Shown piece after piece: positions 32,035-41,411 of a DNA stretch of 64,000 nt (positions within the stretch are counted from its first letter, which is position 1; every line of letters starts with the position of its first letter). Origin of the DNA: JABDIP01 sp965250245 (GTDB lineage: Bacteria; Pseudomonadota; Alphaproteobacteria; DSM-16000; Inquilinaceae); NCBI GenBank assembly GCA_965250245.1, contig OZ252296.1, positions 1 through 64,000 on the forward strand, written 5' to 3'. The position numbers and the translations under genes are program-made. The notes under the pieces were generated by a model. That model saw only the letters and a list, made by a program, of their open reading frames with translations. It ran no database searches and had not been told where the DNA came from.

Positions 32035-32439
32035 CTAGAGCGTCATGTGCCGGGCGCGGGCGCCGCGTTCGATGGCGGCGGCGTGCAGGCGGTCGATGTG
32101 GAGTGCGTGGCGCATCATCTCCAGCAGGCGCAGCTCCTCCTGGCTGGCCGTGCCGTCGGCGGCGACCACGTCGCAGGCGATCGCATAGGCGGTCTCGTGC
32201 AGCCGCTCTGGCAGGGCGCCGCGGATCACGTCGATGGCACTGTCCAGCCCGTCCTCGTCCTGCAGCATCGTGGCGCATTCCCGGGACAGGTCGGCGATCC
32301 GGCCGCGATCGAAATCGCGGAACACCGGCAGGAAGCGCACGACCTCCGAGAGCGTCTCCAGCTCCTTGTCGGACATCGTGCCGTCCGAGGCGGAGGCCAG
32401 GACCATGGTGTAGATGAGCGCGCCGTGGGGATCGGTCAT
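32035..32439 (-). CDS. TerB-like small acidic protein
   Basis: The 134-residue all-alpha protein resembles the TerB/tellurite-resistance fold: two halves each with an acidic loop, ASASDGTMSDKELETL and VVAADGTASQEELRLLEMM. These D-G-x2-x-x-E-E loops bind metal in TerB. I start at ATG 32439, where the sequence MTDPHGALIYTMVLASA begins. It stands alone, with no ter operon nearby, so a role in tellurite resistance is not supported. Confidence 0.8.
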   Translation of the reverse strand: MTDPHGALIYTMVLASASDGTMSDKELETLSEVVRFLPVFRDFDRGRIADLSRECATMLQDEDGLDSAIDVIRGALPERLHETAYAIACDVVAADGTASQEELRLLEMMRHALHIDRLHAAAIERGARARHMTL

Positions 32440-32688
32440 GTTCGCGTGTTCCAGGGGGTTGCAGGAGGCGCCGCGATTGCGGTGACCACGGGGATATGGG
32501 CGTAGTGGGGGGCGGTCGTCAAGGCGTGGTGCGGTCGACAGGCCGCAAACCGGCATGGCATAGTCGAGACACCGCTTCCTTCGCCATTTCGAACCTGAGG
32601 GAAGCCGGGTCGTCCCGCCTTCTCGAGACCGAACCCGGGCCGCGCCTTTGCGCGGCGGCCCCTATGCCGATCGGGTGACACAGCCGCC

Positions 32689-33636
32689 ATGTCCGCCGTC
32701 TTCAATGTCGCGTTGCCGGTCTTCGCCATCATCCTGGCGGGATTCCTGGTGCGGCGCGGCGGGTTGCTGGGCCCGGCCTCCTCGGAGGCGCTGAACGGCT
32801 TCGTCTACTGGATCGCCCTGCCGCCGCTGCTGTTCCTGGGCATGGCGCGGTCGGACATCCGCGAGACGCTGCACTGGCCGTTCATCGGCGCCTTCCTGGG
32901 CAGCGCGGCGGCGGTCTGGCTTGCCGCCGTGGTGATCGGTTTCGTGCTCTATCGCGCCCGGCCGTCGGTCCTGGCCATGCAGGGGCTGAACGCCGGCTTC
33001 GGCAACACAGGATATCTGGGCATCCCGCTGCTGGTGGCGGCCTTCGGCGAGGCGGCGATCCCGCCTGCGACGCTGGCGACGGTGATCATGGCGCTGGCGG
33101 TCGGCGTGCACGCGGCGGCGCTGGAGATCGCGGGCGGCGGCGGGCAAGGGACCGGGGCGGCACTGCGCAAGGCTGCGCTGGCGCTGGTGCGCAACCCGAT
33201 ACTCGTCTCGCCGGTGGTGGGGCTCGTCTGGGCCGCGATCGGGCTGCCGCTGCCGATGCCGGTGGTCACCTTGTTCGAGCTGACCGGCGCGGCGGCAGGG
33301 CCCTGCGCCCTGTTCGCGATCGGCCTGTTCCTCGGCGGCCGCGCGCTGGTCTCCAACCTGGCGGAACTCGCCTGGATCTCGATCCTCAAGCTGATCTGGC
33401 AGCCGTTGATCTGCTACTGGCTGGCGATCACCCTGTTTCCCATGGACCCGTTCTGGACCGCCTGCGCTGTGATCCTGGCGGCGTTGCCGACGGGCGCGCT
33501 GGCCTTCGTGGTGGCCCAGGCGCAGGGCGTCTATGAGGAGCGCACTTCCGCCGTGATCCTGGTCTCGACCATCGCCTCGATCGTGCCCCTGTCGATCCTG
33601 CTGGCCTTCTACGGACCAATTTACGCGGCTCAGTGA
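32689..33636 (+). CDS. AEC family transporter
   Basis: The 315-residue membrane protein has about ten hydrophobic helices and the auxin-efflux-carrier fold: GFLVRRGGLL in the first helix, LNAGFGNTGYLGIPLLVAAFG in the middle and PTGALAFVVAQAQGV near the end. Bacterial members export or import small organic acids (MleP, MdcF). It lies 84 bases upstream of glgC and is not obviously linked to it. Confidence 0.88.
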   Translation: MSAVFNVALPVFAIILAGFLVRRGGLLGPASSEALNGFVYWIALPPLLFLGMARSDIRETLHWPFIGAFLGSAAAVWLAAVVIGFVLYRARPSVLAMQGLNAGFGNTGYLGIPLLVAAFGEAAIPPATLATVIMALAVGVHAAALEIAGGGGQGTGAALRKAALALVRNPILVSPVVGLVWAAIGLPLPMPVVTLFELTGAAAGPCALFAIGLFLGGRALVSNLAELAWISILKLIWQPLICYWLAITLFPMDPFWTACAVILAALPTGALAFVVAQAQGVYEERTSAVILVSTIASIVPLSILLAFYGPIYAAQ

Positions 33637-33720
33637 TCGCGCCCTTTCGGCGCGCCGGAACGCTCCATATACTACCGGAAATCGGGCCGGCTCGGGCCCG
33701 AAAGCCTGGGGAGGCCGCCG

Positions 33721-34992
33721 ATGTCCGAAGACGCCGCGCTGCGACAACTGCCGCGCCGGACCCTCGCCGTGATCCTGGCCGGTGGCCGGGGCAGCCGGTT
33801 GAAGCAATTGACGGACCGGCGCGCCAAGCCGGCGGTCTATTTCGGCGGCAAGTTCCGCATCATCGATTTCGCGCTGTCCAACTGCCTCAACTCCGGCATC
33901 CGCCGGATCTATGTGATGACCCAGTACAAGTCGCACAGCCTGCTCAGGCACCTGCAACGCGGCTGGGGCTATCTCCGGGCGGAGATGGGCGAGTTCGTCG
34001 ACCTGCTGCCGGCGCAGCAGCGGGTCGATGAGAGCATGTGGTATCGCGGCACCGCCGACGCGGTCTGGCAGAACATCGACATCATGGAAGGTGAGGGCTC
34101 CGACCACGTCATCATCCTGGCCGGCGACCACATCTACAAGCAGGACTATGCGGCGATGCTGGAGGACCACGTCGCCAAGGGCGCCGACGTCACGGTCGGT
34201 TGCCTGGAGGTGCCGCGCATGGACGCGGTCGCCTTCGGCGTCATGGCGGTGGATGACGAGCAGCGCATCACCGGGTTCCTGGAGAAGCCCGCCGACCCGC
34301 CGGCGATGCCCGGCAAGCCGGACGTCGCGCTCGCCAGCATGGGCATCTACATCTTCAACTCGGAATTCCTGTTCGAACAGTTGAACCGGGACGCCCAGGA
34401 CCCGCTCTCGGCCCATGATTTCGGCAAGGACATCATCCCCTACCTGGTGTCGCGGGCGAACGTCTTCGCCCACCGCCTGGGCCAGAGCGCGATCTTCAGC
34501 GAAGGCCAGGAAGAGGCCTATTGGCGCGACGTCGGCACCATCGACGCCTATTGGGAGGCCAATCTGGACCTGACCCGGGTGACGCCGGCGCTGGACCTCT
34601 ACGACCGGCGCTGGCCGGTACACACCTATCAGGAACAGCTGCCGCCGGCGAAGTTCGTCTTCGACGAGGAGGGGCGGCGCGGCATGGCGATCAGCAGCAT
34701 GGTGTCCGGCGGCTGCGTGGTGTCGGGCGCCACCGTGCGCGATTCGCTGCTGTTCTCCGAGGTCCGGGTCAATTCCTACGCCGAGCTGAATGAGGCGGTG
34801 GTGCTGCCGCGTGTCGATATCGGCCGCAACGCGCGGCTGACCAAGGTGGTGGTCGACCGCGGCTGCGACATTCCCGAGGGGCTGGTGGTCGGCGAGGACG
34901 CGGAGTCCGATGCCGCGCGCTTCCACCGCACCGACAAGGGCGTGGTGCTGATCACCCGGCCGATGATCCGCGCGCTGGAAGCCGCCGGCTGA
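33721..34992 (+). CDS. glgC: Glucose-1-phosphate adenylyltransferase
   Basis: The 423-residue enzyme makes ADP-glucose for glycogen. It shows LAGGRGSRLKQLTDRRAKPAV, FGGKFRIIDFALSNCLNSGI, YRGTADAVWQN, ILAGDHIYKQDY and the C-terminal left-handed helix with SGATVRDSLLFSEVRV. The allosteric and substrate residues in the first motif are intact. The ATG has GGGGAGG about 7 bases upstream. glgA follows 193 bases downstream, separated by an inverted repeat. Confidence 0.96.
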   Translation: MSEDAALRQLPRRTLAVILAGGRGSRLKQLTDRRAKPAVYFGGKFRIIDFALSNCLNSGIRRIYVMTQYKSHSLLRHLQRGWGYLRAEMGEFVDLLPAQQRVDESMWYRGTADAVWQNIDIMEGEGSDHVIILAGDHIYKQDYAAMLEDHVAKGADVTVGCLEVPRMDAVAFGVMAVDDEQRITGFLEKPADPPAMPGKPDVALASMGIYIFNSEFLFEQLNRDAQDPLSAHDFGKDIIPYLVSRANVFAHRLGQSAIFSEGQEEAYWRDVGTIDAYWEANLDLTRVTPALDLYDRRWPVHTYQEQLPPAKFVFDEEGRRGMAISSMVSGGCVVSGATVRDSLLFSEVRVNSYAELNEAVVLPRVDIGRNARLTKVVVDRGCDIPEGLVVGEDAESDAARFHRTDKGVVLITRPMIRALEAAG

Positions 34993-35030
34993 TCGCCCGG
35001 CCGCAGAAAGGAATGGCACCACACCTCCAT

Positions 35031-35145
35031 GCGTCGTCCCCGGGCTTGACCCGGGGACCCAGTCGCCTGCCGTCGCGCCGCCCATTGAAATCTATGATCG
35101 GCCCAGCCGTTCGATGGGTCCCCGGGTCAAGCCCGGGGACGACGC
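35031..35145. repeat. Intergenic inverted repeat, family C (31-bp perfect arms)
   Basis: Thirty-one-base perfect arms at 35031-35061 and 35115-35145 flank a 53-base centre. Each arm carries the palindromic core CCCCGGG...CCCGGGG. It lies between glgC and glgA on the same strand and would form a very stable RNA hairpin between the two cistrons. Confidence 0.9.
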
Positions 35146-35185
35146 GGTGGAGGCTGGTCGCTCCAGCGCACGGGCCGGCTGAAAC

Positions 35186-36631
35186 ATGAAAGTCTTGCAT
35201 GTCGCATCCGAGCTCTACCCGCTGATCAAGACCGGCGGCCTGGCCGACGTGCTGGGGGCGCTGCCGCCGGCGCTGGCTGAATTGGGGGTCGATACGCGGG
35301 TGCTGGTTCCGGGCTATCCGCCGGTGACGGCGGCGGTGCGGGACGGCAAGGCGGTCTGGACCGACCGATTCCTGTTCGGCGGCGGCGAGGCGCGGCTGAG
35401 ATGCGTGCGCGCAAAGGCCGTGGCGGTGCCGCTCTATGTCCTGGACTGTCCGGGACATTACGACCGGCCCGGCAACCCCTATCTCGACTTCGACGGCAAG
35501 GACTGGACCGACAACGAGCAGCGCTTCGGGGCGCTGAGCTGGATCGCGGCACGGCTCGGCCAGGGCCTCGATCCGGACTGGCGGCCCGACATCGTGCATG
35601 CCCATGACTGGCAGGCCGGGCTTGCGCCGGCCTATCTCGCGCTGGATGGGGGGCCGCGGCCAAGCACCGTTCTGACCATCCACAACCTCGCCTATCAGGG
35701 CCTGTTTCCCTACGCGGCAGTGGAGCGCCTGGGCCTGCCGGCGGAGGCCTTCCGCTATGATGCGCTGGAATTCTACGGCCAGCTCGGGTTCCTCAAGGCG
35801 GGCCTGTCCTATGCCGACCGCATCACCACGGTCAGCCGGACCTATGCCAAGGAGATCCAGGCCGAGGAGCAGGGATGTGGCCTCGACGCGCTGTTGCGGC
35901 ACCGTGCGGCGGATCTGGTCGGCATCGTCAACGGCGTCGATTATGGCGTGTGGGACCCGTCCAGCGACCCGCATCTGCCGAGCCCCTATTCCGCAAGGGA
36001 CCTGAAGGGCAAGGCGGCCGCCAAGGCGGCGCTGCAGAAGGCGATGGGGCTTCCCGATGCGCCCGATGCGCCGGTCATCGGCGTCGTCAGCCGGCTCAAC
36101 GTGCACAAGGGCCTCGACCTGATGCTGGCGGCGTTGCCGACCCTGATCCGGGCCGGCGGCCAACTGGTCCTGCTGGGCAGTGGCGATGCCGATCTGGAGG
36201 AGGGGTTTCAGGCGATGGCGCGCAAGGCGCCGGACTCGGTCGGCGTGCGCATCGGCTATGACGAGGCGCTGTCGCATCTGATCCAGGGCGGCAGCGACGT
36301 GATCGCGGTGCCCTCGCGGTCGGAACCCTGCGGCCTGACCCAGCTCTACGCGCTGCGCTACGGCGCGCTGCCCCTGGTCCGGCGCGCCGGCGGGCTGGCG
36401 GACACGGTGGTGGATTCGACGGCTTCAGCGATCGACAAGGGCAAGGCCACGGGCTTCGTGTTCCGGGCCGCCTCGGCGGCGGCGCTCTCCCGCGCCATCG
36501 GCCGCGCCTGCGACCTCTATGCCGACAAGCAGACTTGGGCCGGCATCCAGCAGACCGCGATGGCGCAGGATTTCGGCTGGCCGGCGGCGGCGCGCAACTA
36601 CCAGGCGCTCTATCGCGAGATGCTGGCCTAG
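35186..36631 (+). CDS. glgA: Glycogen synthase
   Basis: The 481-residue GT5 glycosyltransferase adds glucose from ADP-glucose to glycogen. KTGGLADVLGALP binds ADP-glucose near residue 16. HAHDWQAGLAPAYL, NGVDYGVWDP, VSRLNVHKGLDLM and the C-terminal PSRSEPCGLTQLYALRYGALPLV, with the catalytic Glu, are all present. The start ATG 35186 gives the usual MKVLHVASELYPLIKTGGL. It overlaps the downstream convergent gene by 4 bases. Confidence 0.96.
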   Translation: MKVLHVASELYPLIKTGGLADVLGALPPALAELGVDTRVLVPGYPPVTAAVRDGKAVWTDRFLFGGGEARLRCVRAKAVAVPLYVLDCPGHYDRPGNPYLDFDGKDWTDNEQRFGALSWIAARLGQGLDPDWRPDIVHAHDWQAGLAPAYLALDGGPRPSTVLTIHNLAYQGLFPYAAVERLGLPAEAFRYDALEFYGQLGFLKAGLSYADRITTVSRTYAKEIQAEEQGCGLDALLRHRAADLVGIVNGVDYGVWDPSSDPHLPSPYSARDLKGKAAAKAALQKAMGLPDAPDAPVIGVVSRLNVHKGLDLMLAALPTLIRAGGQLVLLGSGDADLEEGFQAMARKAPDSVGVRIGYDEALSHLIQGGSDVIAVPSRSEPCGLTQLYALRYGALPLVRRAGGLADTVVDSTASAIDKGKATGFVFRAASAAALSRAIGRACDLYADKQTWAGIQQTAMAQDFGWPAAARNYQALYREMLA

Positions 36632-37122
36632 GCGGCCGCCACCGCCACCCGCTTGATCCGCGCCAGCGCCAGCTTCGACAGGATCACCGAGGCGGTGAAC
36701 ATGTAGAGCCCGGCATGCACCAGCACGCCGCTGATCACCGTCACGTTCAGCGCCGCCACCACCAGGGCGATGACGAACACGTCCAGCATCGACCACTTCG
36801 CCAGCGACTCCAGCCGCGCGACGGCGGCATGGCTGGGATTGCCCGAGAAGAACCAGACCCACAACCCGAACAGCAGCTTCACCGCCGGAAACAGCACGGA
36901 GAACACGAACAGCACCGTGAACAGGAAATACTGGTCGTCATCCCACAGCACGACGAGCCCGGACAGGATCGACACGCTGTTGCTGAGGATCGCCAGCGTG
37001 CTGACCGTCAGCGACGGCAACACGACCCCGGCGACCAACAGGGCGAGCGCGACAAACAGGATCGGACCGACCGTCCACCGGTCGAAGCCCTTTGCCGTGT
37101 GATGCAGGGTTCGCGAAGCCAT
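36628..37122 (-). CDS. PqiA-like membrane protein
   Basis: The 164-residue protein has four hydrophobic helices (about 20-40, 65-90, 105-125 and 135-155). LAKWSMLDVFVIALVVAALN is the best-conserved block of paraquat-inducible protein A domains. Only one domain is present and there is no zinc-ribbon, so it is a single-domain member. It may take part in envelope lipid transport, but no MlaD/PqiB partner lies nearby. It converges with glgA. Confidence 0.8.
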   Translation of the reverse strand: MASRTLHHTAKGFDRWTVGPILFVALALLVAGVVLPSLTVSTLAILSNSVSILSGLVVLWDDDQYFLFTVLFVFSVLFPAVKLLFGLWVWFFSGNPSHAAVARLESLAKWSMLDVFVIALVVAALNVTVISGVLVHAGLYMFTASVILSKLALARIKRVAVAAA

Positions 37123-37164
37123 TCCCCGACCTTGGACAGCCCATGATGGGCGCTAGATGGTGTG

Positions 37165-38874
37165 CTATCGCGGCGAAACAATGTCGTCGAACGGCAGTTC
37201 GGTCGGAATCGCGCGGTAATAGTTCTCCGGTGACAGCGCCAGCTCGATGAACGCCGAAGCGCGCTCTGGCGGCGTTGAGATCAATTGCGCAATTGTCAGG
37301 CCGAACTCCGCCACACGGTAGGCGCTATCCCCATATCCGGATGACGCGAGGCTCGATGCGAAAAAGGCGGCCATCTCCGAGGTCATCTGTGCGTTGAGGT
37401 TGTTGTCCGCACCTCCGAGCGCGTTAGAATGGATGTGCCGCAGCGTGGCAATCACACCCTCCACGTCACCGACTGAAGCCTGCAAATCAGCGACGTAGTC
37501 GATTTCGGAAAGATCTTCCGCCCTTTGCGTGAAATCGCGCATTAGGGCGATTGCATCCTGAATGATCTCGCCGGCCAGATCGTCAAATCCGACGGCTTCG
37601 GCGGCCCAAGCCAGTTCGAGATGGCGTTCGTAGTCCCCTGAATCACGCGCGTAGTCGCGTGCCAGAGAGAACGTGTCGGCGAAGACAGTTTCCGCGGCCG
37701 TGGTATCACCGCTGTCGGCGATCGCCCGCCCGATCCGGCGTTGCAGGTCGATGCGATCTGCCAAACGCACAGCCTGAGCGGCAACATCAAGTGCAGCGGA
37801 ATAGCTGGAGCGGTCGTCCACAATATCAGCGATCATGATATGTGACTCGACGACGTTCCGAATGACTTGGGCGTCCTCGTAGGCTTCCTCGACGTCCTCG
37901 GAATTCGGATCAAGTCCGGTCCGGATCTCTTCTGCGACCTTCAGGGAAACCATGAGGGCGGACAGGGCGGCGTCCGGATGGCCCATTTCGTTCTGAATAC
38001 GTGCGATGGTCTGGAGGTCGAACACGCGCCCAGCTGGGAATCGAACCCCATAGAGTTCGGCATCCGTGACGATCGGGAATGCCAAGTGGACGTACTTTTC
38101 AGCCGAAGTGAAATCTCCCTGCGTCATCAGGGAACGGGCGAGGTCCAGAATGAACCTCACGCGGCGTCTGCCGGAATCGGTGTGCGCCAGAACTTCGCGC
38201 ACACCTTCGACATCTCCTAACGTTGCAAACTGACGCTCAAGTGGCGCAAGAGCCATGCTGTCGGCGCCACCATTGCGAGCCGTGCGATAGATCCTTGTAA
38301 GCAGGTTGCTGGCTGCCGACACATCGCCCACTTCGGCACGGGCGCGTACGATCGAGAGCAGACCTTGGTGTTGCCCCCATATGTTCGTCTCGCGCCAAGC
38401 CTCTCGCTCGGCGGCGTCGATCGTCTGTCGGCCCTCTGCATGGTTGCCGGCCCGGAACTGCGCGACTCCAATCACGGCCATGAGCGCCGCGCGATCGGAA
38501 GCACTGTTCAGTAGTTCGGTGGTGTTCAGCGCGGCTTCGACATCTCCGTCGATCCAATAGCTGTCCGCAATTGGCGACACGAGCCTGAACCGGCCGAATG
38601 GATGGACATGCCGAAGCATTGCCAGGGCTCCAGCCCGATCGCCTACATGAAGCTGGGCAGTCGCGATCCGATATCCGATGAGCGCTTCAGATCCGCCGGA
38701 CATCGCAATTGGAGCCAGCGAAATTGCCGCGTCCAGAAGGCAATTCGGATCTTGTGCCTCCATGCACGTCGCTATGCGTTCCTCTATTTCGGCAGTCTGC
38801 GCCCAGGACGCAGAAGCGAAACCGGCGGCCGCCGCGGTGAGGAACCCGATCCAGATCGTTAGGAGTCCGCGCAT
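37165..38874 (-). CDS. Secreted TPR-like repeat protein
   Basis: The 569-residue protein starts with a signal peptide (LTIWIGFLTAAAAGFASASWAQT). The rest is alpha-helical with repeated TPR-like helix pairs (for example VGDVSAASNLLTRIYRTA, LGDVEGVREVLAHT, QGDFTSAEKYVHLAF, SGDTTAAETVFADTF, VGDVEGVIATLRHI). Four or more units are recognisable by the GDxxxA pattern. By eye its third codon positions use more A/T than most neighbours, hinting at different origin or low expression. It has no clear operon partner. It is probably a periplasmic protein-interaction scaffold of unknown function. Confidence 0.78.
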   Translation of the reverse strand: MRGLLTIWIGFLTAAAAGFASASWAQTAEIEERIATCMEAQDPNCLLDAAISLAPIAMSGGSEALIGYRIATAQLHVGDRAGALAMLRHVHPFGRFRLVSPIADSYWIDGDVEAALNTTELLNSASDRAALMAVIGVAQFRAGNHAEGRQTIDAAEREAWRETNIWGQHQGLLSIVRARAEVGDVSAASNLLTRIYRTARNGGADSMALAPLERQFATLGDVEGVREVLAHTDSGRRRVRFILDLARSLMTQGDFTSAEKYVHLAFPIVTDAELYGVRFPAGRVFDLQTIARIQNEMGHPDAALSALMVSLKVAEEIRTGLDPNSEDVEEAYEDAQVIRNVVESHIMIADIVDDRSSYSAALDVAAQAVRLADRIDLQRRIGRAIADSGDTTAAETVFADTFSLARDYARDSGDYERHLELAWAAEAVGFDDLAGEIIQDAIALMRDFTQRAEDLSEIDYVADLQASVGDVEGVIATLRHIHSNALGGADNNLNAQMTSEMAAFFASSLASSGYGDSAYRVAEFGLTIAQLISTPPERASAFIELALSPENYYRAIPTELPFDDIVSPR

Positions 38875-38937
38875 CTTTTGCCCGAGGCCGACCGTCGTGA
38901 TCTTCGGAAATCACTATCTGCGATGGTGGCAACCTTA

Positions 38938-38962
38938 TCCACCGACACTTGATGTTGGTGGA
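38938..38962. other. Stem-loop between the TPR and MFS genes
   Basis: Ten-base arms (38938-38947 and 38953-38962) pair with one G-U wobble around a 5-base loop. There is no T-tract on either strand. It lies past the end of the minus-strand MFS gene and upstream of nothing on that strand for 64 bases. It is either a weak processing site or a by-chance hairpin. Confidence 0.4.
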
Positions 38963-39026
38963 GTGCCACTGTCGCCGCAATGCATGTCGCTGCAGGTCGG
39001 TTTGTGCCTGGGCGGCTGGACCGTGC

Positions 39027-40316
39027 TTAGTCGGCGTCCGGTTGTGGCTTCAAATCCAGCTCCGGTTCCGATGCGCCCTCGGCTTCCTCCACGGCCCATT
39101 CCTGGGCGGCGGCGACGGCGATCGGGCTGGGGCGGGGGCCGAGCGGGACCGCCGGGCCCTGCTCCTCCAGCGGGATCGCCGGGCGCCGAACCATCCGATA
39201 GAGGGCGAAGGCACCGAGCGCGGCGTGGCCCGCCAGCAGGTACCAGAAGAAGCCGTCCGGACCGGTCACCGCCATGGCGCCCGACGCGCTGACCGGGCCG
39301 AGGATGGCGCCGATGCCGCCCAGCAGCACCAGCGTGCCGCTGGCCGGGACGATCTGGTCGATCTCCAGACGGTCGTTGGTGTGGGCGATGCTGAGCGAGT
39401 ACATGGGGAAGGACGCCGCGCCGTAGGCGGCGGCGCAGGCCAGCAGCACCGGCGTCGACACGGTCCCGAACAGGATGGCGGCCAGGGCGCAGGCGGCCGC
39501 GGCGATGGTCACGCCGGCCAGGACGATGCGCCGGTCGATCATGTCGGAGAGCCTGCCGATCGGCCATTGCAGTGCGATGCCGCCGATCACCGTCGCCGCC
39601 ATGAAAAACGAAATCTCGCCGACCGACAGCCCGACGGCGGCGGCGTAGACCGCGCCCATGCCGAAGAAGCCGCCATTGGTCATGCCGGTTGCCACCGAGC
39701 CGACGACGCCGAGCGGCGAGATGCGGAACAGCTCGCGCACGCCGACCGGCTTGGGCGTGCTGATTTCCGGAGCCGCGCCGACGGTCACCAGCATCGGGAT
39801 CAGGGCCAGGGACACCATCACCGAGGACAGGATGAACAGGTCGTATCCGGCCGGATCGGCCAGGTTCAGCATGAACTGGCCGCTCGCCAGCCCGGCATAC
39901 ATCACCACCATGTAGATCGACAGCAGCTGGCCGCGGGTCTCGTTGGTGGCGCGGTCGTTCAGCCAGCTCTCGGCCACTACGTAGAGGCCGGCATAGCTGA
40001 AGCCGGTGAACAACCGCATGACGGCCCAGGAGGCCGGGTCGACGAACACCGAGTGCAGCAGCACCGAGACCGAGGCCAGCGAGGCCAGGGCGGCGAATGT
40101 GCGGACATGGCCGACCTGGGTGACCACCCTGGTCGACAGCCGTGACCCGGCCAGGAAGCCGACATAGTAGGCCGACATGACCAGGCCGGTGACGGTGGTC
40201 GGGAAGGCCTCCAGCGAGGCGCGCAGGCCCAGCAGGGTGCCCTGCAGCCCGTTCGCCAGCATGATCAGCGCGATGCCGAGGAACAGCGGCCAGGTGGCCG
40301 AGACGATCACGTTCAT
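39027..40316 (-). CDS. MFS transporter
   Basis: The 429-residue membrane protein has twelve predicted helices in two halves and the MFS loop motif between TM2 and TM3 (AGSRLSTRVVTQVGHVRTFA), with a second copy in the other half (IGRLSDMIDRRIVLA). A 45-residue Pro/Glu-rich tail follows. It resembles the YcaD/nitrate-type group of small exporters, but the substrate is not predictable. Confidence 0.9.
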   Translation of the reverse strand: MNVIVSATWPLFLGIALIMLANGLQGTLLGLRASLEAFPTTVTGLVMSAYYVGFLAGSRLSTRVVTQVGHVRTFAALASLASVSVLLHSVFVDPASWAVMRLFTGFSYAGLYVVAESWLNDRATNETRGQLLSIYMVVMYAGLASGQFMLNLADPAGYDLFILSSVMVSLALIPMLVTVGAAPEISTPKPVGVRELFRISPLGVVGSVATGMTNGGFFGMGAVYAAAVGLSVGEISFFMAATVIGGIALQWPIGRLSDMIDRRIVLAGVTIAAAACALAAILFGTVSTPVLLACAAAYGAASFPMYSLSIAHTNDRLEIDQIVPASGTLVLLGGIGAILGPVSASGAMAVTGPDGFFWYLLAGHAALGAFALYRMVRRPAIPLEEQGPAVPLGPRPSPIAVAAAQEWAVEEAEGASEPELDLKPQPDAD

Positions 40317-40458
40317 GGGCGGTTAGCCGGTAAGGGTGGGCCTCTTCGGCCGCCGCTGGCGGTCGCGATTGCGCTCAAGTGGGAGCGGCGATTTCCTCTT
40401 TAAACCCCATGGATCGGAAAAGCGACGGAATGTGCAAAGGGGCAATCAAACCGGGGCA

Positions 40459-40648
40459 AACCACAGAGGCGCGGAGGCACAGAGGCTCAGCGAACAGTAT
40501 CCAACCCCATCGTCATTCCCGCGAAAGCGGGAATCCAGTCTTCATGCCGCTGACGCTGCCAAGTCGGGATCGCTGGATTCCCGCTTTCGCGGGAGTGACG
40601 ATTGCTTCTGAGTTGTTGGTTCTCTGTGTCTCTGTGCCTCTGTGGTTC
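40459..40648. repeat. Nested intergenic inverted repeat, family B, full copy
   Basis: The gap between the MFS and Sel1 genes holds only this element. Outer imperfect arms of about 27 bases (40459-40485 and 40622-40648) are made of CACAGAG-type tandem units. Inner 28-base arms (40511-40538 and 40573-40600) are identical in 27 positions and carry the GCGAAAGC core. The same nested plan occurs at 57477-57640, making these two copies of one mobile or dispersed element. Confidence 0.9.
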
Positions 40649-40664
40649 ACCTAGCCCTGGTCCA

Positions 40665-41174
40665 CTACTGCGCCGCTGCCACCCAGTTTTCCGCCCGACG
40701 TGTCGCCTCGGCCAGATCGGCCGCGCTCATCCGCGTGGCCAGGGCGTCGCGGCGTTGGGAGGCGGCGTTGGTGCCGTCGGGGCCGAGCGGGATGCCGCGG
40801 GCGGCGACGTCCAGCCACATGTATGCGGCCACGTCATCCTGGGCGACGCCGGTGCCCGACTGGTAGGCGAGGCCGAGATTGTACTGGGCGTGGGCGTGGC
40901 CCTGCTCGGCGGCGGCGCGGTACCAGCGGGCGGATTGTTCCGCGTCCGCAGTCAGGCCAGGGGCGCCGCGATAGAGCAGGCCGAGCAGCGCCTGGGCGGT
41001 GGCGTCGCCGCCCTCGGCCAGCGGCGCCCATTCCGCCAGCGCGGTCTCGTAGTCGCCCTGGTCATAGGCGGACAGGCCGTCGACGATGTCGGCGCGGGCC
41101 GAAAGTGCGAAAAGCAGAACCGCGAAGGCCGGGATCGCCGTGAAAAGGAAGCCCGGTCGCTGGGAAACAAACAT
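40665..41174 (-). CDS. Secreted Sel1-repeat protein
   Basis: The 169-residue protein has a signal peptide (FLFTAIPAFAVLLFALSARA|D) and three Sel1-type units: YDQGDYETALAEWAPLAEGGDATAQALLGLLY, then ARWYRAAAEQGHAHAQYNLGLAYQSG, then AAYMWLDVAARG, shown here by their blocks. ATG 41174 has GGAG 7 bases upstream; a longer in-frame start at 41192 adds a charged head and is less likely. Such proteins are adaptors in the periplasm. Confidence 0.85.
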   Translation of the reverse strand: MFVSQRPGFLFTAIPAFAVLLFALSARADIVDGLSAYDQGDYETALAEWAPLAEGGDATAQALLGLLYRGAPGLTADAEQSARWYRAAAEQGHAHAQYNLGLAYQSGTGVAQDDVAAYMWLDVAARGIPLGPDGTNAASQRRDALATRMSAADLAEATRRAENWVAAAQ

Positions 41175-41264
41175 CGCAAATCTCCGGTCCAAAGGCTGCT
41201 CGTCTCACAGGTTAGCGCGGCCCCGGACAAGAAAAATCTCAATCGGACGCAAAAAAACGTGATG

Positions 41265-41295
41265 TGTGACAGCCGTCATGTCTGTTTGTGACAGC
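41265..41295 (+). promoter_or_regulatory. Two 9-base direct repeats 22 bp apart (possible regulator site)
   Basis: TGTGACAGC occurs at 41265-41273 and 41287-41295, a centre-to-centre spacing of 22 bases, that is two helical turns. The region is between the divergent Sel1 gene and the small secreted gene, where a promoter must lie. The spacing suits a dimer bound on one DNA face. The binder is unknown. Confidence 0.4.
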
Positions 41296-41411
41296 TCCAT
41301 GAATAGTGGGCCATCGACGCGGTTCGTCCGATGTTGAGAGGACGGGGGTCCCGGCTCCCGGCCCGACCAAGATGGTACAGCCGACCGCCGCAAAGCGTAT
41401 TGGAGCAAGCC

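Noticed and set aside
38938..38962. Hairpin as terminator of the MFS gene
   Set aside because: No T-tract on the minus strand, so it is listed as a stem-loop only.
41331..41411. Longer start of the small secreted protein at 41331
   Set aside because: No ribosome site and the extra residues spoil the signal peptide; GGAG lies before ATG 41412.
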